From positions 17,736,206 to 17,800,205 of the forward strand of contig NC_037257.1 in NCBI RefSeq assembly GCF_000002425.4: DNA of 64,000 nucleotides, given 5' to 3'. Made by a program: the position numbers and the translations under genes. Source of the DNA: Physcomitrium patens. Lineage: Eukaryota > Streptophyta > Bryopsida > Funariales > Funariaceae. The notes beneath the pieces were generated by a model. That model worked only from the letters and a program-made list of their open reading frames with translations, made no database searches and was not told the origin of the DNA. Of this stretch, positions 23,412 to 35,121 are shown in pieces (the first letter of the stretch is position 1; every line of letters starts with the position of its first letter).

Positions 23412-24101
23412 ATGGTTTAATAAAAAATTATTACTATTCAATCAACATCAAGATTAGAAGAAGATGGCTAATATTGAAGCAATTAAGAAGATTTTTCTTC
23501 TAATTAATCAATCAGATTTTATTTTTAAAGTAGTGTACTTGTTATTAATTATTAGATTAAAATGTGTGCAAAATTTTAAATAAGATCAAAAAATTAATTA
23601 ATAGCTGTTGAGGTTTTAAGACTATCCTATGGTTGATTAGGATTGATTAAGATTATTCAAGATTTATTAGGATTTTTTTAGAATTTTTTTAGTATTATTA
23701 GAGTTTATTTAGAAATTGATTAAAATTTGGTTATGATATGTTAGAATTTAGTGAGAAATATTTTAGGATTTAATTATAACTTCTTTAGAATATGTTTTTT
23801 AAAATTTCTTTAAGATTTCTTTGTAAATTCTTTAAGATTTATTTTTTAGAATTTTTTTAAGATTTCTTTTAATATTCTTTATAATTTATTTGATGTTTTT
23901 TAAGAATTATTTCATGATTCTTTTAGAACTTATTTATGATTCTGTAGAATTTAATTAAGATTTGACTATAATTATTAGGATTTAATTAAGAATTATTTAG
24001 AGTTTTATTCAGATTGTTAGGTTCTTTGTTTGTTATAAATACAATATTTCTACCACAATTAGATGCTTGGTGCATTCGTTAATTAATTTTTACATAACAC
24101 A

Positions 24102-24719
24102 ATAGTATCTAAAAATAAGTATACTTAATATATTTTAATAAAAAATATACATATAGTAATATTTTATTTTTACATTATTGATTGATGAGTTTTTAAGAAT
24201 TCAACAGTATCAAGGTTTTTTTTATCTCTAAGTAACAAAAAAGTTTATAGAAATAAGTTTAATGAATTTTATTTGATATTATAAAAGTTTTGAAATGAAA
24301 TTCCATTCTACTTTGAAACTTTGTATTAATACTAATATTAATAGTTATTTTTCTAATTTAATTTAAGAAAATAATAAATTGTGCTTTTGAATCTTTTAAT
24401 TACTAGATTGAAAAAGTGGCAATATTGGATGAAATAGGAACAACCTTTGTACCACCTAGAAAAATCTATAAATTTAAAGAAAATTAAAAATGTTTCTAAT
24501 TTGATGCTCTACATTGCATGATTTTTTATATTGAATAGTAGAACAGAATAGGCTCTAGAAGTCAAATTTGACTCTAAATTAACCATCAAATAAAAATTAA
24601 TGTAAAATATTTCACTAATTGAAAATTGGTGAGAGATATCGATGCTTCTCCAAGTGCTTATTGAATTATATTTATAGATTGTTTCTTCAAACTGAACTTC
24701 TACAAATGTCTTCAATTTT
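24102..24719. other. AT-rich spacer, no gene seen
   Basis: The sequence is AT-rich with no domain I recognise. A change to ordinary base composition at about 24720 marks the start of a gene-like island. Confidence 0.6.
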
Positions 24720-27700
24720 AATCAATGATCGATACTTTACCTGCAGGCTTAAAGATGGCAGCTGTGATGACAGGTTTGAGAACTAGAAATGCCGTGTGAA
24801 CATGATAGGCTAAGATGTTAAATTCACAAAGATTTAAGAGTGAATATATCAGCTCAGATAACATGTAGAACTAAAGGGGAATTTAGGAAGAACTAAAAGA
24901 GAGTACAAAGAGGTTGACCTATCAAGTTTGAAGCTGTGTCCTTTCATAACACTAACAAATGTGAATATACAACGTAACTCTACATCTAATTGATGCCAAG
25001 TTAGCATGTCTTCTGAAACAGTATAATACATGTAACAGACATATGATTTCCTCGACAATTTCAGAGGTTCTTCATATGACTATCAACGCTCCATTCCCAT
25101 CGGAGTTTCAACACTTCTTGCAACTGAACTTTATTGAGACAAAAAACTCTAGGGATAACTGACACCTGATACAGCAACCAAGCATATAAATCCACAGTTG
25201 CGATGGCAGCATCGATCGATGCCCTCATTGCTCCGGTTCCTTCCATGCTGGTCCAAAAATCTGCCATGTCAGGAACAGTTTCATCACTACCACCGTCCCG
25301 TACCCCATGTACATACGTATCTAGCAAGCGTTGCAAAGTATATTGTTGCCTCTGTACCATATCCATATAAACCCAACGTGCTAACATCGAAGCTGAACAC
25401 ACCCGTTTGCTTGAAACAAAACAGCATGCTGCACTTTTCGGTCGTCATTGGAGAGACTCGAAGAAGATACACTCCATTTTTGTTCAAGTGTAAGTTTTCT
25501 GGGAAGTGCACTGAGCACTTGTTCTATGCTTTCTCTCCATCCAGCAACCCTAGGGTCGTTGTGTCCGCAGAGCAAGGAAGTTAGCAATGTGTGGAGATTT
25601 CTCAAACAACTTCTTCTGCCGTTCAAGCTTGATGACCAACTCTTCACGTTTATTGAGCGCTTCCTTCGGATTGTCAGATGCGTTGAGGTCCACCGTTACC
25701 TAAACCGTTAGCATTTACTAGTTTTGTGATTCTTGGGTTGTTGACAGCGATCACAAATTAACCAAAACTTGGCACCGTTAAGCTAGTTCGGAACGCGACT
25801 TGCGTCCATATTAGAACAGAGGAATGTGTGAGAATGCTCCCGACTTACAGCTTTCAGGAAGGTCGTCACTTCAATACTTCCCACAGGTTTGTCTTTCAAG
25901 AGCAAAGGCAAAGTGATAGCTTCGACTTTCTTCAACGACTCCAGCAAAATACTGCAAACCGAGGATATGCGAGAGCCCTTCAGCAAATAAGCAAAATATT
26001 ATTCGGAAGGCATTGCCTCTTATTCATTGTGTTGCTTCGCAAGATAGCTAAATGCGTCTTGGCAACATCATTCTACAGAAAAGTGCAGCTCATACTACTT
26101 TTTGTTATCCTAGGTTGAGGCAACGTTTTCCTTAAGAGGCCAATTGAAGGTGCACAAATGGAAATATTAGATGGGATTTAGATGTGTCCAGCTACAAATA
26201 CATTCGAACATTAGCCCAAAAGAGGAACAATGTAACTAAAACAATGAGGTGATGCTCGGTTGGGTTTTCAGAGCATCACCACACATATTCAGCACCAGTA
26301 TTTTTCGCGGTGCTGTTGACCTGCAACTTGTGTGGTGATGCTATCAGGCGCATTGGGATAACGAACACTTACTCGCATTCTCCCGCTAATAAGCGATGAT
26401 TGAACACCTGGATCTTGATTTTATCATTAGGGTCTGTCTTGTTGATCAAGAAATTGAAAGTTCCTCCTGATCCTTCAAGCCACACAAATTTATCTCCAGT
26501 CTCTGTCACAATTTCACCAAGAACGAGATATAGCATCAGGGAGCAATCTCGGGGGAGATATATATGACATTTCCAGTCTCAAAGCGTAATAAAAATGCAA
26601 TTGTTGCGACCACAGAAACTCAAACTTACTGTGAAGTTTATCACTTTTGAATGTTACGTGCCTGTAGGTAAGATATGCTTGGATATCGGACACCTTGGCT
26701 TCGTGTAATAGACAGTTAAATAAACAAGGATTCAGCACGTCAGCTCTGTTGCACGTGTTAGGAATAAAGAAAACGAAGCCTGTAACAATTGTTTGACGGA
26801 GGTCTTGAAAATAGGAACCATGCGTGGGAAATAACAGAGAACCTCAATAGGAGTCAAAGACAATGAGAATTACATATCCGAGATGTAGCTCCCTTGAGAT
26901 ATCCTTTCCGAAGCGTCAATATGAGATCCCCGTACTCTCCGGATGCCTGCTCCAGAACGGAATTATCTACTTGTGATAACTACATTGGATAAATATATCA
27001 GGTTATTTACGACGAAGAATTGACTGAAAGTTTCCATCAAGAATTCTCTTACCTCACTCCTCTTCATTTGGGTCAGTACCACTAATTGTCCCGACTGCTT
27101 CTCTTTTTTCCAACCTAGCACCGGCACCATCACAGGTAAGATCCTCTCCTCTGGAGTGCTCTCCGGTGACATACCAGATACGTCTCGAAATTTAAGTCTG
27201 CAAGACCGTGCCGCATAAAGAGCTTTCAGCAATTATTGTTGATTGACCACAAAAGTAGGTAATAGTTGAAAGCTCTTCAAAGCTATGGAGAAGTTGAGGC
27301 ACAGCTTCATTCCACATGTGCCTCGACTTCTGTCCCGCTGCTTTGATAAAGTGGTATGTGCAATTTAAGTCCCACTTACTTAGCTATCCCAATACTGTCA
27401 TTGTTCCTGTTGAACAGCTCTAGGGTGACAATGTCATCCTGCTCCGTGAAGTCGAAAGGAAACCAATTGGCTTCCTCGGAAATCGTTGCCCAGATTGGAT
27501 TCTTTCCCATATCTGGTACCAAATAGAAACAAGTCTTAGTCGTGGTGATGACTTTAAAATGTCGGAGCCCCGTTGAATAAAGTGTGAAATCCAGCAACCT
27601 TCAGTTTTAACCGCATCCATTACAAACCCTCCATTCTTATGCAATATACATTAGAGTCTGTACACTAGAAGACTTCATACCTTTTACCGTTTCAGTTGTG

Positions 27701-29340
27701 TAGAGCGTATTCTTGTAAAACACTTTTACATGGACCCATGTCCGCACCTCTGCGAGATCATATTCAGTTTCCAGAAGGATCAGCCTTTCATGCTAGCCGG
27801 TTTGTGAATAGAACAAGCACATGATTCTCTTCACAAAAGACGTGTGAAGAAATACGAATGTATTACCAAAAGGAAACGCTTGATAATTTGAAAGAAACAA
27901 GCGAAAGCCGGAAAGTATGATATTTGCTAACTTACGTCGGAAAGTGCACGCGTCGACTGCCAAGGCCCGCATGACCTTCAACTGAAGGTGACTCGTACGC
28001 GTCTGGCGAACCGACATTATATCCGCAGGTGCCTTGTTCATTGAGTCGTCTATATTCCTATGGCTTGAATTATTTCCTCCGCTTCCTGTAAACCAAAAAA
28101 ACGCATGACCTTCGGAATTCCTGTCGCCCAAAGCGTTTCGTGTAACAAAACGGACAAACGAGGGGGCTCGTTTACAGCAACACCTCATGTACAACACCTC
28201 AGCAACACCTCAATACAGGGCAAGAGGTGACTACGAGTCCGACAAAACTTCACTCACGTTCCCAAGTTTTAAGAATTCCTCACCCCATGTCATCATTTTC
28301 CTCCGTTGTTCGACAAAAATGATAGTCGAAAATCCGTCTCTGGCTGAGAATCAGAAGAGCCTCGACACCAGAGACCAGAGATCTTTACACCAATCCTGTT
28401 CCGCTGCACCAACCTGATGAAGCAGTGGGAGCCAGATTGCCCTGGTCTAAAACATCCCTTGTGTAGAATGCAAGTGATAATCCACTGCAAGATCGTCGGT
28501 AGCAGTTAACTGTTCCGAATTCGCATGGAAGAAAGTTTCTAAGTAGGTGCTTTTTTAAGATCACTGAAACCTCGGATTTGAAAAAACAGGGAAATTGCGT
28601 GAGATGATGACTAGGATTTAGATGACCTTCGCCCACAATTAGATAAGCATTAGGGGAGCGTTTTTCCAAATTCCAGACTCTAGTCCTTCAATATTGTTTC
28701 TAAATCCGTGTTAGCATTGAGAAGAAAAGCTCAACGTTGAGAATGGAATCAGGAATCTTCTGTAGTTCAGCTCGTTTCACCGGGACCATCATTGACTATT
28801 ATAAGTAAATAATAAAAAGAAAATTGTCTGTGCAATAGCACTCTACAAGTTAGGCTTCCCTGTACCAGCAACGACTGGGCCGTTTTTTTTAGGCCATAAG
28901 GACGCATAATATCCGGGAGATCCCACCACCAGTTACTGTCACTGATCCGCATCCGTGAAGAAGAACCGCCTTTTTTTGTGGCTGATCTCTGTGAATACGT
29001 GCAATACATTATTCAATAGCATCGAGAACAACACGACTCTCTGCAGGTAATCTTCGGCGGGACTCGAAACTCAGGAAGATGCTATTCCAAGCATGCACGC
29101 ATCTCAAGGTTTCATTCGACAGAGTCGTGCCTGTGATTCCGAGTACAAAAGCATTTACTAACAATAGTCGGCAGATCCTTCCTAGCAATGCATTGCTGTC
29201 TGCCGGTGCTCGTTTCAGAGAAAGATCTGGAAGTCGCCTCTTTAATCCACCTCAATCCACCCCAACTTGCGAATCGTCAACCTTGGTCCATGTAAGACGA
29301 TCACACCGACGCCTTGCACTTGATATCATGTAGAGGGGCT
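24720..29340 (-). pseudogene. Unrecognised gene, probably broken, with C2-like segments
   Basis: Several minus-strand stretches look coding, with some good splice sites, but I cannot join them in one frame. In order: GSGGNNSSHRNIDDSM...VDACTFR (28087-27937, with splice sites at both ends); LILLETEYDLAEVRTWVHVKVFYKN (about 27780-27672, donor after it); VITTTKTCFYLV and WFPFDFTEQDDIVTLELFN (27540-27380); a LKFRDVSGMSPESTPEERILPV piece (27210-27140); FVWLEGSGGTFNFLINK and KIKIQVFNHRLLAGECE (26500-26370); KKVEAITLPLLLKDKPVGSIEV (25950-25870); and a charged EALNKREELVIKLERQKKL segment (25665-25605). The strand pattern resembles two C2-type beta sandwiches followed by a helical part and TGAMRASIDAAIATVDLYAW near the end (25230-25170). 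Frame changes without splice sites occur near 25565 and 25415. I do not recognise the family; it may be a decaying or moss-specific gene. Confidence 0.45.
25061..25711 (-). pseudogene. Last part of the unrecognised gene, two frame changes
   Basis: Three stretches in different frames follow without plausible introns: VTVDLNASDNPKEALNKREELV...HIANFLAL (25700-25570), NDPRVAGWRESIEQVLSALPRKLTLEQ (25565-25485) up to HAVLFQANG (about 25410), and CSASMLARWVYMDMVQRQQ...YQVSVIPRVFC (25402-25140), ending at a stop at 25061. Each reads like real protein, with ordinary composition and no stops. Single-base shifts near 25572 and 25412 would join them. Either the gene is recently inactivated or the sequence has small errors here. 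Confidence 0.5.
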
Positions 29341-29660
29341 CTTAGTTTTGCCTAAACTTCTCCTGCACCTGCGATGCTTCTCACGGATTATGATAGATGA
29401 TTGTTTATACACACCACTTCTGATTGTTTAAATCCATCAGAGGAGCTTGGTTTCTGATCAAAAGTATTGAAGCTGCATGCTCTAATCGTCCGCTCGCACT
29501 CAGGTCTAGAAACAATGCCACAGTGTAGACCAACGGTCCGCTTGCTTATAGGGGATCTCACGGCGTCGGTGACCGAACAGCGAGAATGATTTCCTACACG
29601 TAGCACTGTCGAGCCCCTGATGACCGTGTGTTGCTTACTTTCGATTTTCATATAAAATCT
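29341..29660. other. Island edge, no gene called
   Basis: Base composition is still gene-like, but open stretches are short and overlap on both strands. It may be 5' flank of the broken gene to the left. The step to AT-rich DNA occurs near 29640. Confidence 0.4.
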
Positions 29661-32600
29661 TACTAAATTTGTTGTATATGTAAATAGGAAGAACAAAGTT
29701 ATAGTTAAATTAAATTAAAATAAGTTCTTTTTGTGCATGTAAAGATATATATCTTATATAAAACACAAATCAAGGAGGATAAACCAATAGGATAAATTGG
29801 GGATACAAATTGGCTTGTTGATTGACTAGATTTTATATGTATATGTATGTATATATATATATATATATATAGGGAGGGTGTTATTAATGTCACCACAATA
29901 TTTTCTATTGCTATTACAATTTGTCATTCATCACATGTCATGACAATTTGTGCTACTTTCACCACAAGTTGTACACAATACTTTTGTTTATGAAATATTG
30001 TTATTGCACACTATAATGGATAAAGTGAAAATCCTTTATAGATTTGTATTTTAGTGTTTCATAAAATATATTGTGCTTTACAACACAAATTTAAGGCACC
30101 TTGTGGTGTCATTAGCAATATCCTCTAGATATTCATATATATATATATATATATATATATCAATACATACATAAATTTAAAATTTCTAGTAAGAATAATA
30201 TTGCAGTTTAAAATGTGTAATATTTATACTTTAAAAGATTTATTCTATTTTTATTTTTCATGTCAAAACATCTATATTCTTAATAAATTATTATTAAATT
30301 ATTAAATACTATTATTTAATAATTATATGATTAGTCAAGAAATATAAATTTAATGGAAAAAATCATATTATTTACAATCAATATTTTTTAACATTCTAAT
30401 GCTTTTTTTTTCTTAATTTTGTTTGATATTTTTATTATTTTTAAAGAAATTAATAAAATATTTGTACCTTATATTTATTTCGGATGTAACAAATTTTAAG
30501 AAGATAAAGAAAATACAATAACATAATAATATTATTATTATTTTTAAACTTAATATTATTATTATTATTATTATTATTATGACAAACTGATCACAACTTT
30601 TTATACATTTAGTTAACAAAAAGAATAAGAAGAAATGTAAACCAAAAGAAAAATCTTTTTTTTGATGTTTTTTACAAAATCAGCTTCTAAAAACCAATCA
30701 TTTGTATGCTAAAAGATTATTTAACACAATGGATTATATTATCATACAAACACATCACAAGCACAATAATATAAATATAATTTTAAAAAAAAAAACATAC
30801 AAAGTCTACCATAATAAGATCCAAAAGAAATCTTGAAATTAAAAGGAAATGTCAAAAGGTAAATTGTTAAGAGGTGATATAAAATACTTCTTCATATCAT
30901 CACATGCATATAATCAAAAGTCTATTTTCAAAATAATAATAATAATGAACTTTAAAATTCTAAAATAAAATTTTAAATCTAAATTTTAAAATTAACACTC
31001 AATCCAGATTTATAATATTTTTTATTCACAAATGTAAAATTTTAGTATATTATAGTCTTGTCATAATGTTTTTTAGATTGTATTAGTCTTGTGATTTTTT
31101 TCTTTTTGTTATAATTCTAATTTTAAATTAATAAATTTGTATAATAAATTTTATCTTTATTTTTTTATCTAATTAGATTTTTTATTTTTTGATTTTTTCT
31201 TAAGAAAGATAAAATATGTTTATATACTGTTATTAAATAAATAAATATAGAATAAAGAACCTTAAATCCTACATCCAGTTGCAAGGTGAATTCAAGAGCC
31301 AATAGATATAATGTAATATATTAAATATGCTTTTTTACACCAATCATTTGTATTTAGTGAAATTAGACAAATTAGTTGATATATGTGTTTGTTACTTTAT
31401 ATTTCTTTATCATAAGATGATAAAAATAATTATTATTATTATTACTTGCAAGCAATGATTTTAGATAGATCTATGTCATTCTTAGTCTTTTCAATTTTAG
31501 ACCTATTTTAGTTGCAAAATTAGCTTTTTGTCACAAAAAAGAACTTTTCATAGCTTTAAAGGTCTTAAACTAGTCATTATCTTGGTCAGTAAAGATTCAG
31601 CCTACTTTCAATTTTTATGCACTTGTGTATACTTCCAAAACATATGTTGTTAAAATTTAAGAATATATAGTATAAATATCATAAGATATTGTAATATTCT
31701 TATATTAACTTGTGTCATCTATTGAATTATAGATGTTTTATATTGCCAAATCAATCACATGAGTATTACTACTTTTTTAGCATTTGATTTGAATTAAAGA
31801 TTCTTCTAATCAAAATTAAAGTTAGAATCTCATTTATTTTTAACATTAGTCAATGTTAATTACTATTGTAACTAAGATTAATTGAATTTTTTTTGAATTT
31901 AATTATATTATGATCAAATTAAGTATTAAGCTCCATCAATACCTTTTTAAATCAAATTAAAAACTACATTAATAACATAAAATCTTTTGAAGTATTTTTT
32001 TATTACTATGATTTGTCTTTGCACTATATACAGCTCAAAAACATTATAAATCTTACAATATTATTATTATTATGTAATCTTTTTACTTTAAAACTTTTGA
32101 TTCTAACACTTAGAAAGATTTTTTTATCAATGTATAATATTTTAATTAGACTTCTAATTAGTAGTCAGTTACATAACATAGTATAGACATAAAGAAGCCA
32201 TGTCTTTTTTTAATCTCCAGAATTTTATTATAGAATTAAAACACCATAGAAAATCACTCCCAAAAAATAAATTATATCAGTAAATTTAATTTTTGATAAT
32301 TAAAGGTTGTATTTCTATCATTTAGCATATTTTTTTAATATATAATATATATTAGTAACACAAAGTCATTAAAGGATGATGGAACGACTTAAAAGAGTAA
32401 AACAATAAATCCAATTTAATTGAATTAATTAAGATACAAAAAAACCTATATATAAAAAGATATGATATCCAAATATGTTAAGATTTACCTAAGATTCTAA
32501 GTATTTATTGCTCCTAGTTGAAGTTCTAAAGTGAATTAGAGGAAAGATTTCTACAAGTAATGGAAATTAAGTAACAATAAGAATTGTAAGTTATCCAAGA

Positions 32601-32809
32601 AATGGCAATAAATACAAACTTAGCATTTATCAAGGTAAAATGAAGAATAAATTTAGAATGACTTTGTAAAAAATTAAATAATGATTATAATCTAATAAAA
32701 GATATTAAAGTATATATTTTTTTTGCTACTTAACAATAAAATATTAATAATTTATAATTATAGCCAAATTATGTGATTTCTAAAAAATAATTTAAATTCT
32801 TTCTTTAAT

Positions 32810-32854
<45 letters not shown>

Positions 32855-33311
32855 GTTAAAAATTCCTTTAATTTAATATTTTCTATCTTTAATAGCTCTT
32901 ATAATTCTTTGAAGTATTATAAATATGCTAATTATATAGAATCTTATATCTAATTTTAATAGTATATTACAAATATTATAAAAAATTATATAAAAAAATT
33001 ATAATTAGGAAAAAAAATATTCTAATCTAGTAATATTCAATTCGAATTTTCATCATTTATACTAAAGAATATCCAAGAAAAATTAAACTAGTATTTTTTG
33101 TTCTATATAATTTAACAATCATAAACCTATATTTGATTAGGTATTGGAAACATAATTTGTCAATGTATGTTGATCTAATCATCTATTTTTATAATATTTA
33201 TGTCATGGCTATTTTATTATCTATTAATTGTAGATATTTTATTAATTTTAATTTTATCATATTTTTTAAGCTACTAAAGAAATTTATTTTAAAATAATAC
33301 TTGTCAAAAAC

Positions 33312-33342
<31 letters not shown>

Positions 33343-34200
33343 CTTCTTTTATTAATCATATCAACAAACAATAATTTTCAAATAGAATTTATTTAGATAT
33401 CCACAACATCTTTTTAATCATTTAAAATACAACTAAAATATTTTTCAAAGTTCTTAATTTAATCAAAAAACTTAGTTGTTATTCTTTTATTTTTTATTCT
33501 AGCTTTAAATGAATATTAATTCATTCTCTATAATGACTTTTATAGTATCATATTAGAATATACTAATATTTGGTGTCTACCTATATCTTCAATCCATGGC
33601 ATTTCTTCAAATCCTACATGTATAATATATTAGTAATTTCTCATATTTACTCATCAACCATGTTTATGATTATAATAAAAGTCTACAAACATCATATATA
33701 TTAAACATCAAATGTAAGAAATTAAAAAAATAAAAATAAAAATAGATTTTTTTATGCATCAATACTTTTTGTATTATTTCAACAAATTAACTAGCTAACA
33801 TGATATAATTATAATTAAAAACTGAAAACATTCTCTTATTCTTTAATTTCTTGTTATACTAATCTAAATCATTTCATCCATGAAAAAATTGAATACAACA
33901 TTTAAGAACCTTTAAAGCATTATTATATCCTAAAATAATTACATGACGATAATTTTATAAAACAAAATAGTACTTATAGCCACTATTTGTCAAAATAAAA
34001 CCTACACATTTTAAAAAACTAACAAAAATCATCGACATGGCCAAAGCAAAAAAAAAAAAAGATAGTTCTCATAGAACCACCCTAAAATTAAATAGTAAAT
34101 AAAAATAAGAATAATAACAAACAACCAATTTTTAGTCTATGTGTTATAAATAAATTGTTTAAAGCAAAAAAAACTTACATTCTTCAACCAATGTGTGTTG
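29661..34200. other. AT-rich intergenic DNA with microsatellites and one MITE
   Basis: The stretch is very AT-rich and no protein domain is visible on either strand. It contains (AT)n runs near 29850-29871, 30135-30160, 32816-32853 and 33317-33341, and an (ATT)n tract near 30520-30580. One MITE is listed separately. Confidence 0.7.
29872..30125. mobile_element. MITE of about 254 bp with terminal inverted repeats
   Basis: The left end gggagggtgttattaatgtc (29872-29891, continuing accacaa to 29898) is an imperfect inverted copy of the right end (30101-30125, ttgtggtgtcattagcaata followed by tcctc). About 25 bases pair with roughly five mismatches. TA flanks both ends (29870-29871 and 30126-30127), and both flanks are (AT)n tracts. 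There is no coding potential. Size, inverted ends and TA fit a Tc1/mariner-type (Stowaway-like) non-autonomous element, although the terminal bases are not the classic Stowaway ones. Confidence 0.75.
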
Positions 34201-35121
34201 GAGCACTAAGTTTAGATAATTTCTAATGAGGGTTTTGAATGACTGCTTTGTTTAAAACAATTGGCTCGATTTATTGGTTACTTCCATGCAGAAGAGACTC
34301 ACTTTTTGATTAACTTCAGATTGAATATTGTGTGATGTAGATATGAGATTGCCAGCACTTTGCACTATGCAACATGCTTTAACTTTTTATTCTCGTGAGT
34401 TTTTCAGAAAACATAATTATGTCCATTATTGCAGAGCAAGTTTTCATCTAGTTTGTTTGTTGTGGAGAAACTCACCTGTTGCAATGCAGGGAATCAGTAG
34501 TTTCACTCGTTCCATCTCTATGCGGTCTCGTAGCTCACCAACTTCGTAACAAAAATCACAGGATTCCGCCAGTTTGGTTGTGGAAGAATAGGGCCCACTC
34601 GTTGAATCTTTTAGTGAAAATAGCAAACATCCGCTGCTTTTCTAAGAACTTTCTTGAGTCGCATCATGTCCTCCGTGATCCAACATATTCATTCCATTTC
34701 GATCCATTGTTGCCTACAAGCATCTTACGTTAGACAGGAGGCTCAAGAATGCTTGATATACCTGCAATTCCTAGACTCTATCACATTTGTTGTTACATAA
34801 GATGCAAGCAAAATAAAGTCTGAGGTTGACTAGAACGTGTACAATGTAAGCTTGCTACATTATACGTGTCTACATATTGACTAGGATGTTGAACCTTCAA
34901 GATCACAAGATCATGATATAGTAAACTGATCCCAATTTCATTCGCTCCATGTAGAGGGAAGTACATACGATACAAAATTACATGCCATGTATCACGCTCA
35001 TTGAACAGAAGACGTAGTATTACTCTTCTCTTACGAAACGATCTTTTTGTTAAGAGTAGAATGTCATACTAATCAAAATTGAATGTAAGCAAGGGAGACT
35101 TGCAGTTCACATCGTTCACTA
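34201..35121. other. 3' flank of MED33 with one exon-like fragment
   Basis: Composition is gene-like from about 34200. A minus-strand stretch (34620 down to 34476) reads KLAESCDFCYEVGELRDRIE, then MERVKLLIPCIAT, and ends at a good splice donor (caacag/gtgagt). I cannot find the next exon or a homologue. It could be a gene fragment or part of the MED33 3' region. Nothing else is evident. Confidence 0.3.

Larger units (their letters stand above)
19588..24101 (-). repeat. Family X outer copy X-c, split by X-d
   Basis: The copy starts TGTTATAACATGGC at 19588, runs to about 20399, and resumes at 23412, ending near TACATAACACA at 24101. The continuity is shown by 23412-23470 (atggtttaataaaa ... 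gaagatggc), which matches 22405-22460 of the inner copy at exactly the point where the outer copy broke off. Orientation is opposite to X-a and X-b. Confidence 0.65.

Noticed and set aside
29079..29333. Plus-strand open stretch of 84 codons in the first island.
   Set aside because: It has no motif or splice partner, and the better coding signals nearby are on the minus strand.
30413..30619. Open stretch rich in Ile and Phe, resembling a membrane protein.
   Set aside because: It is produced by the (ATT)n tract and AT-rich sequence.
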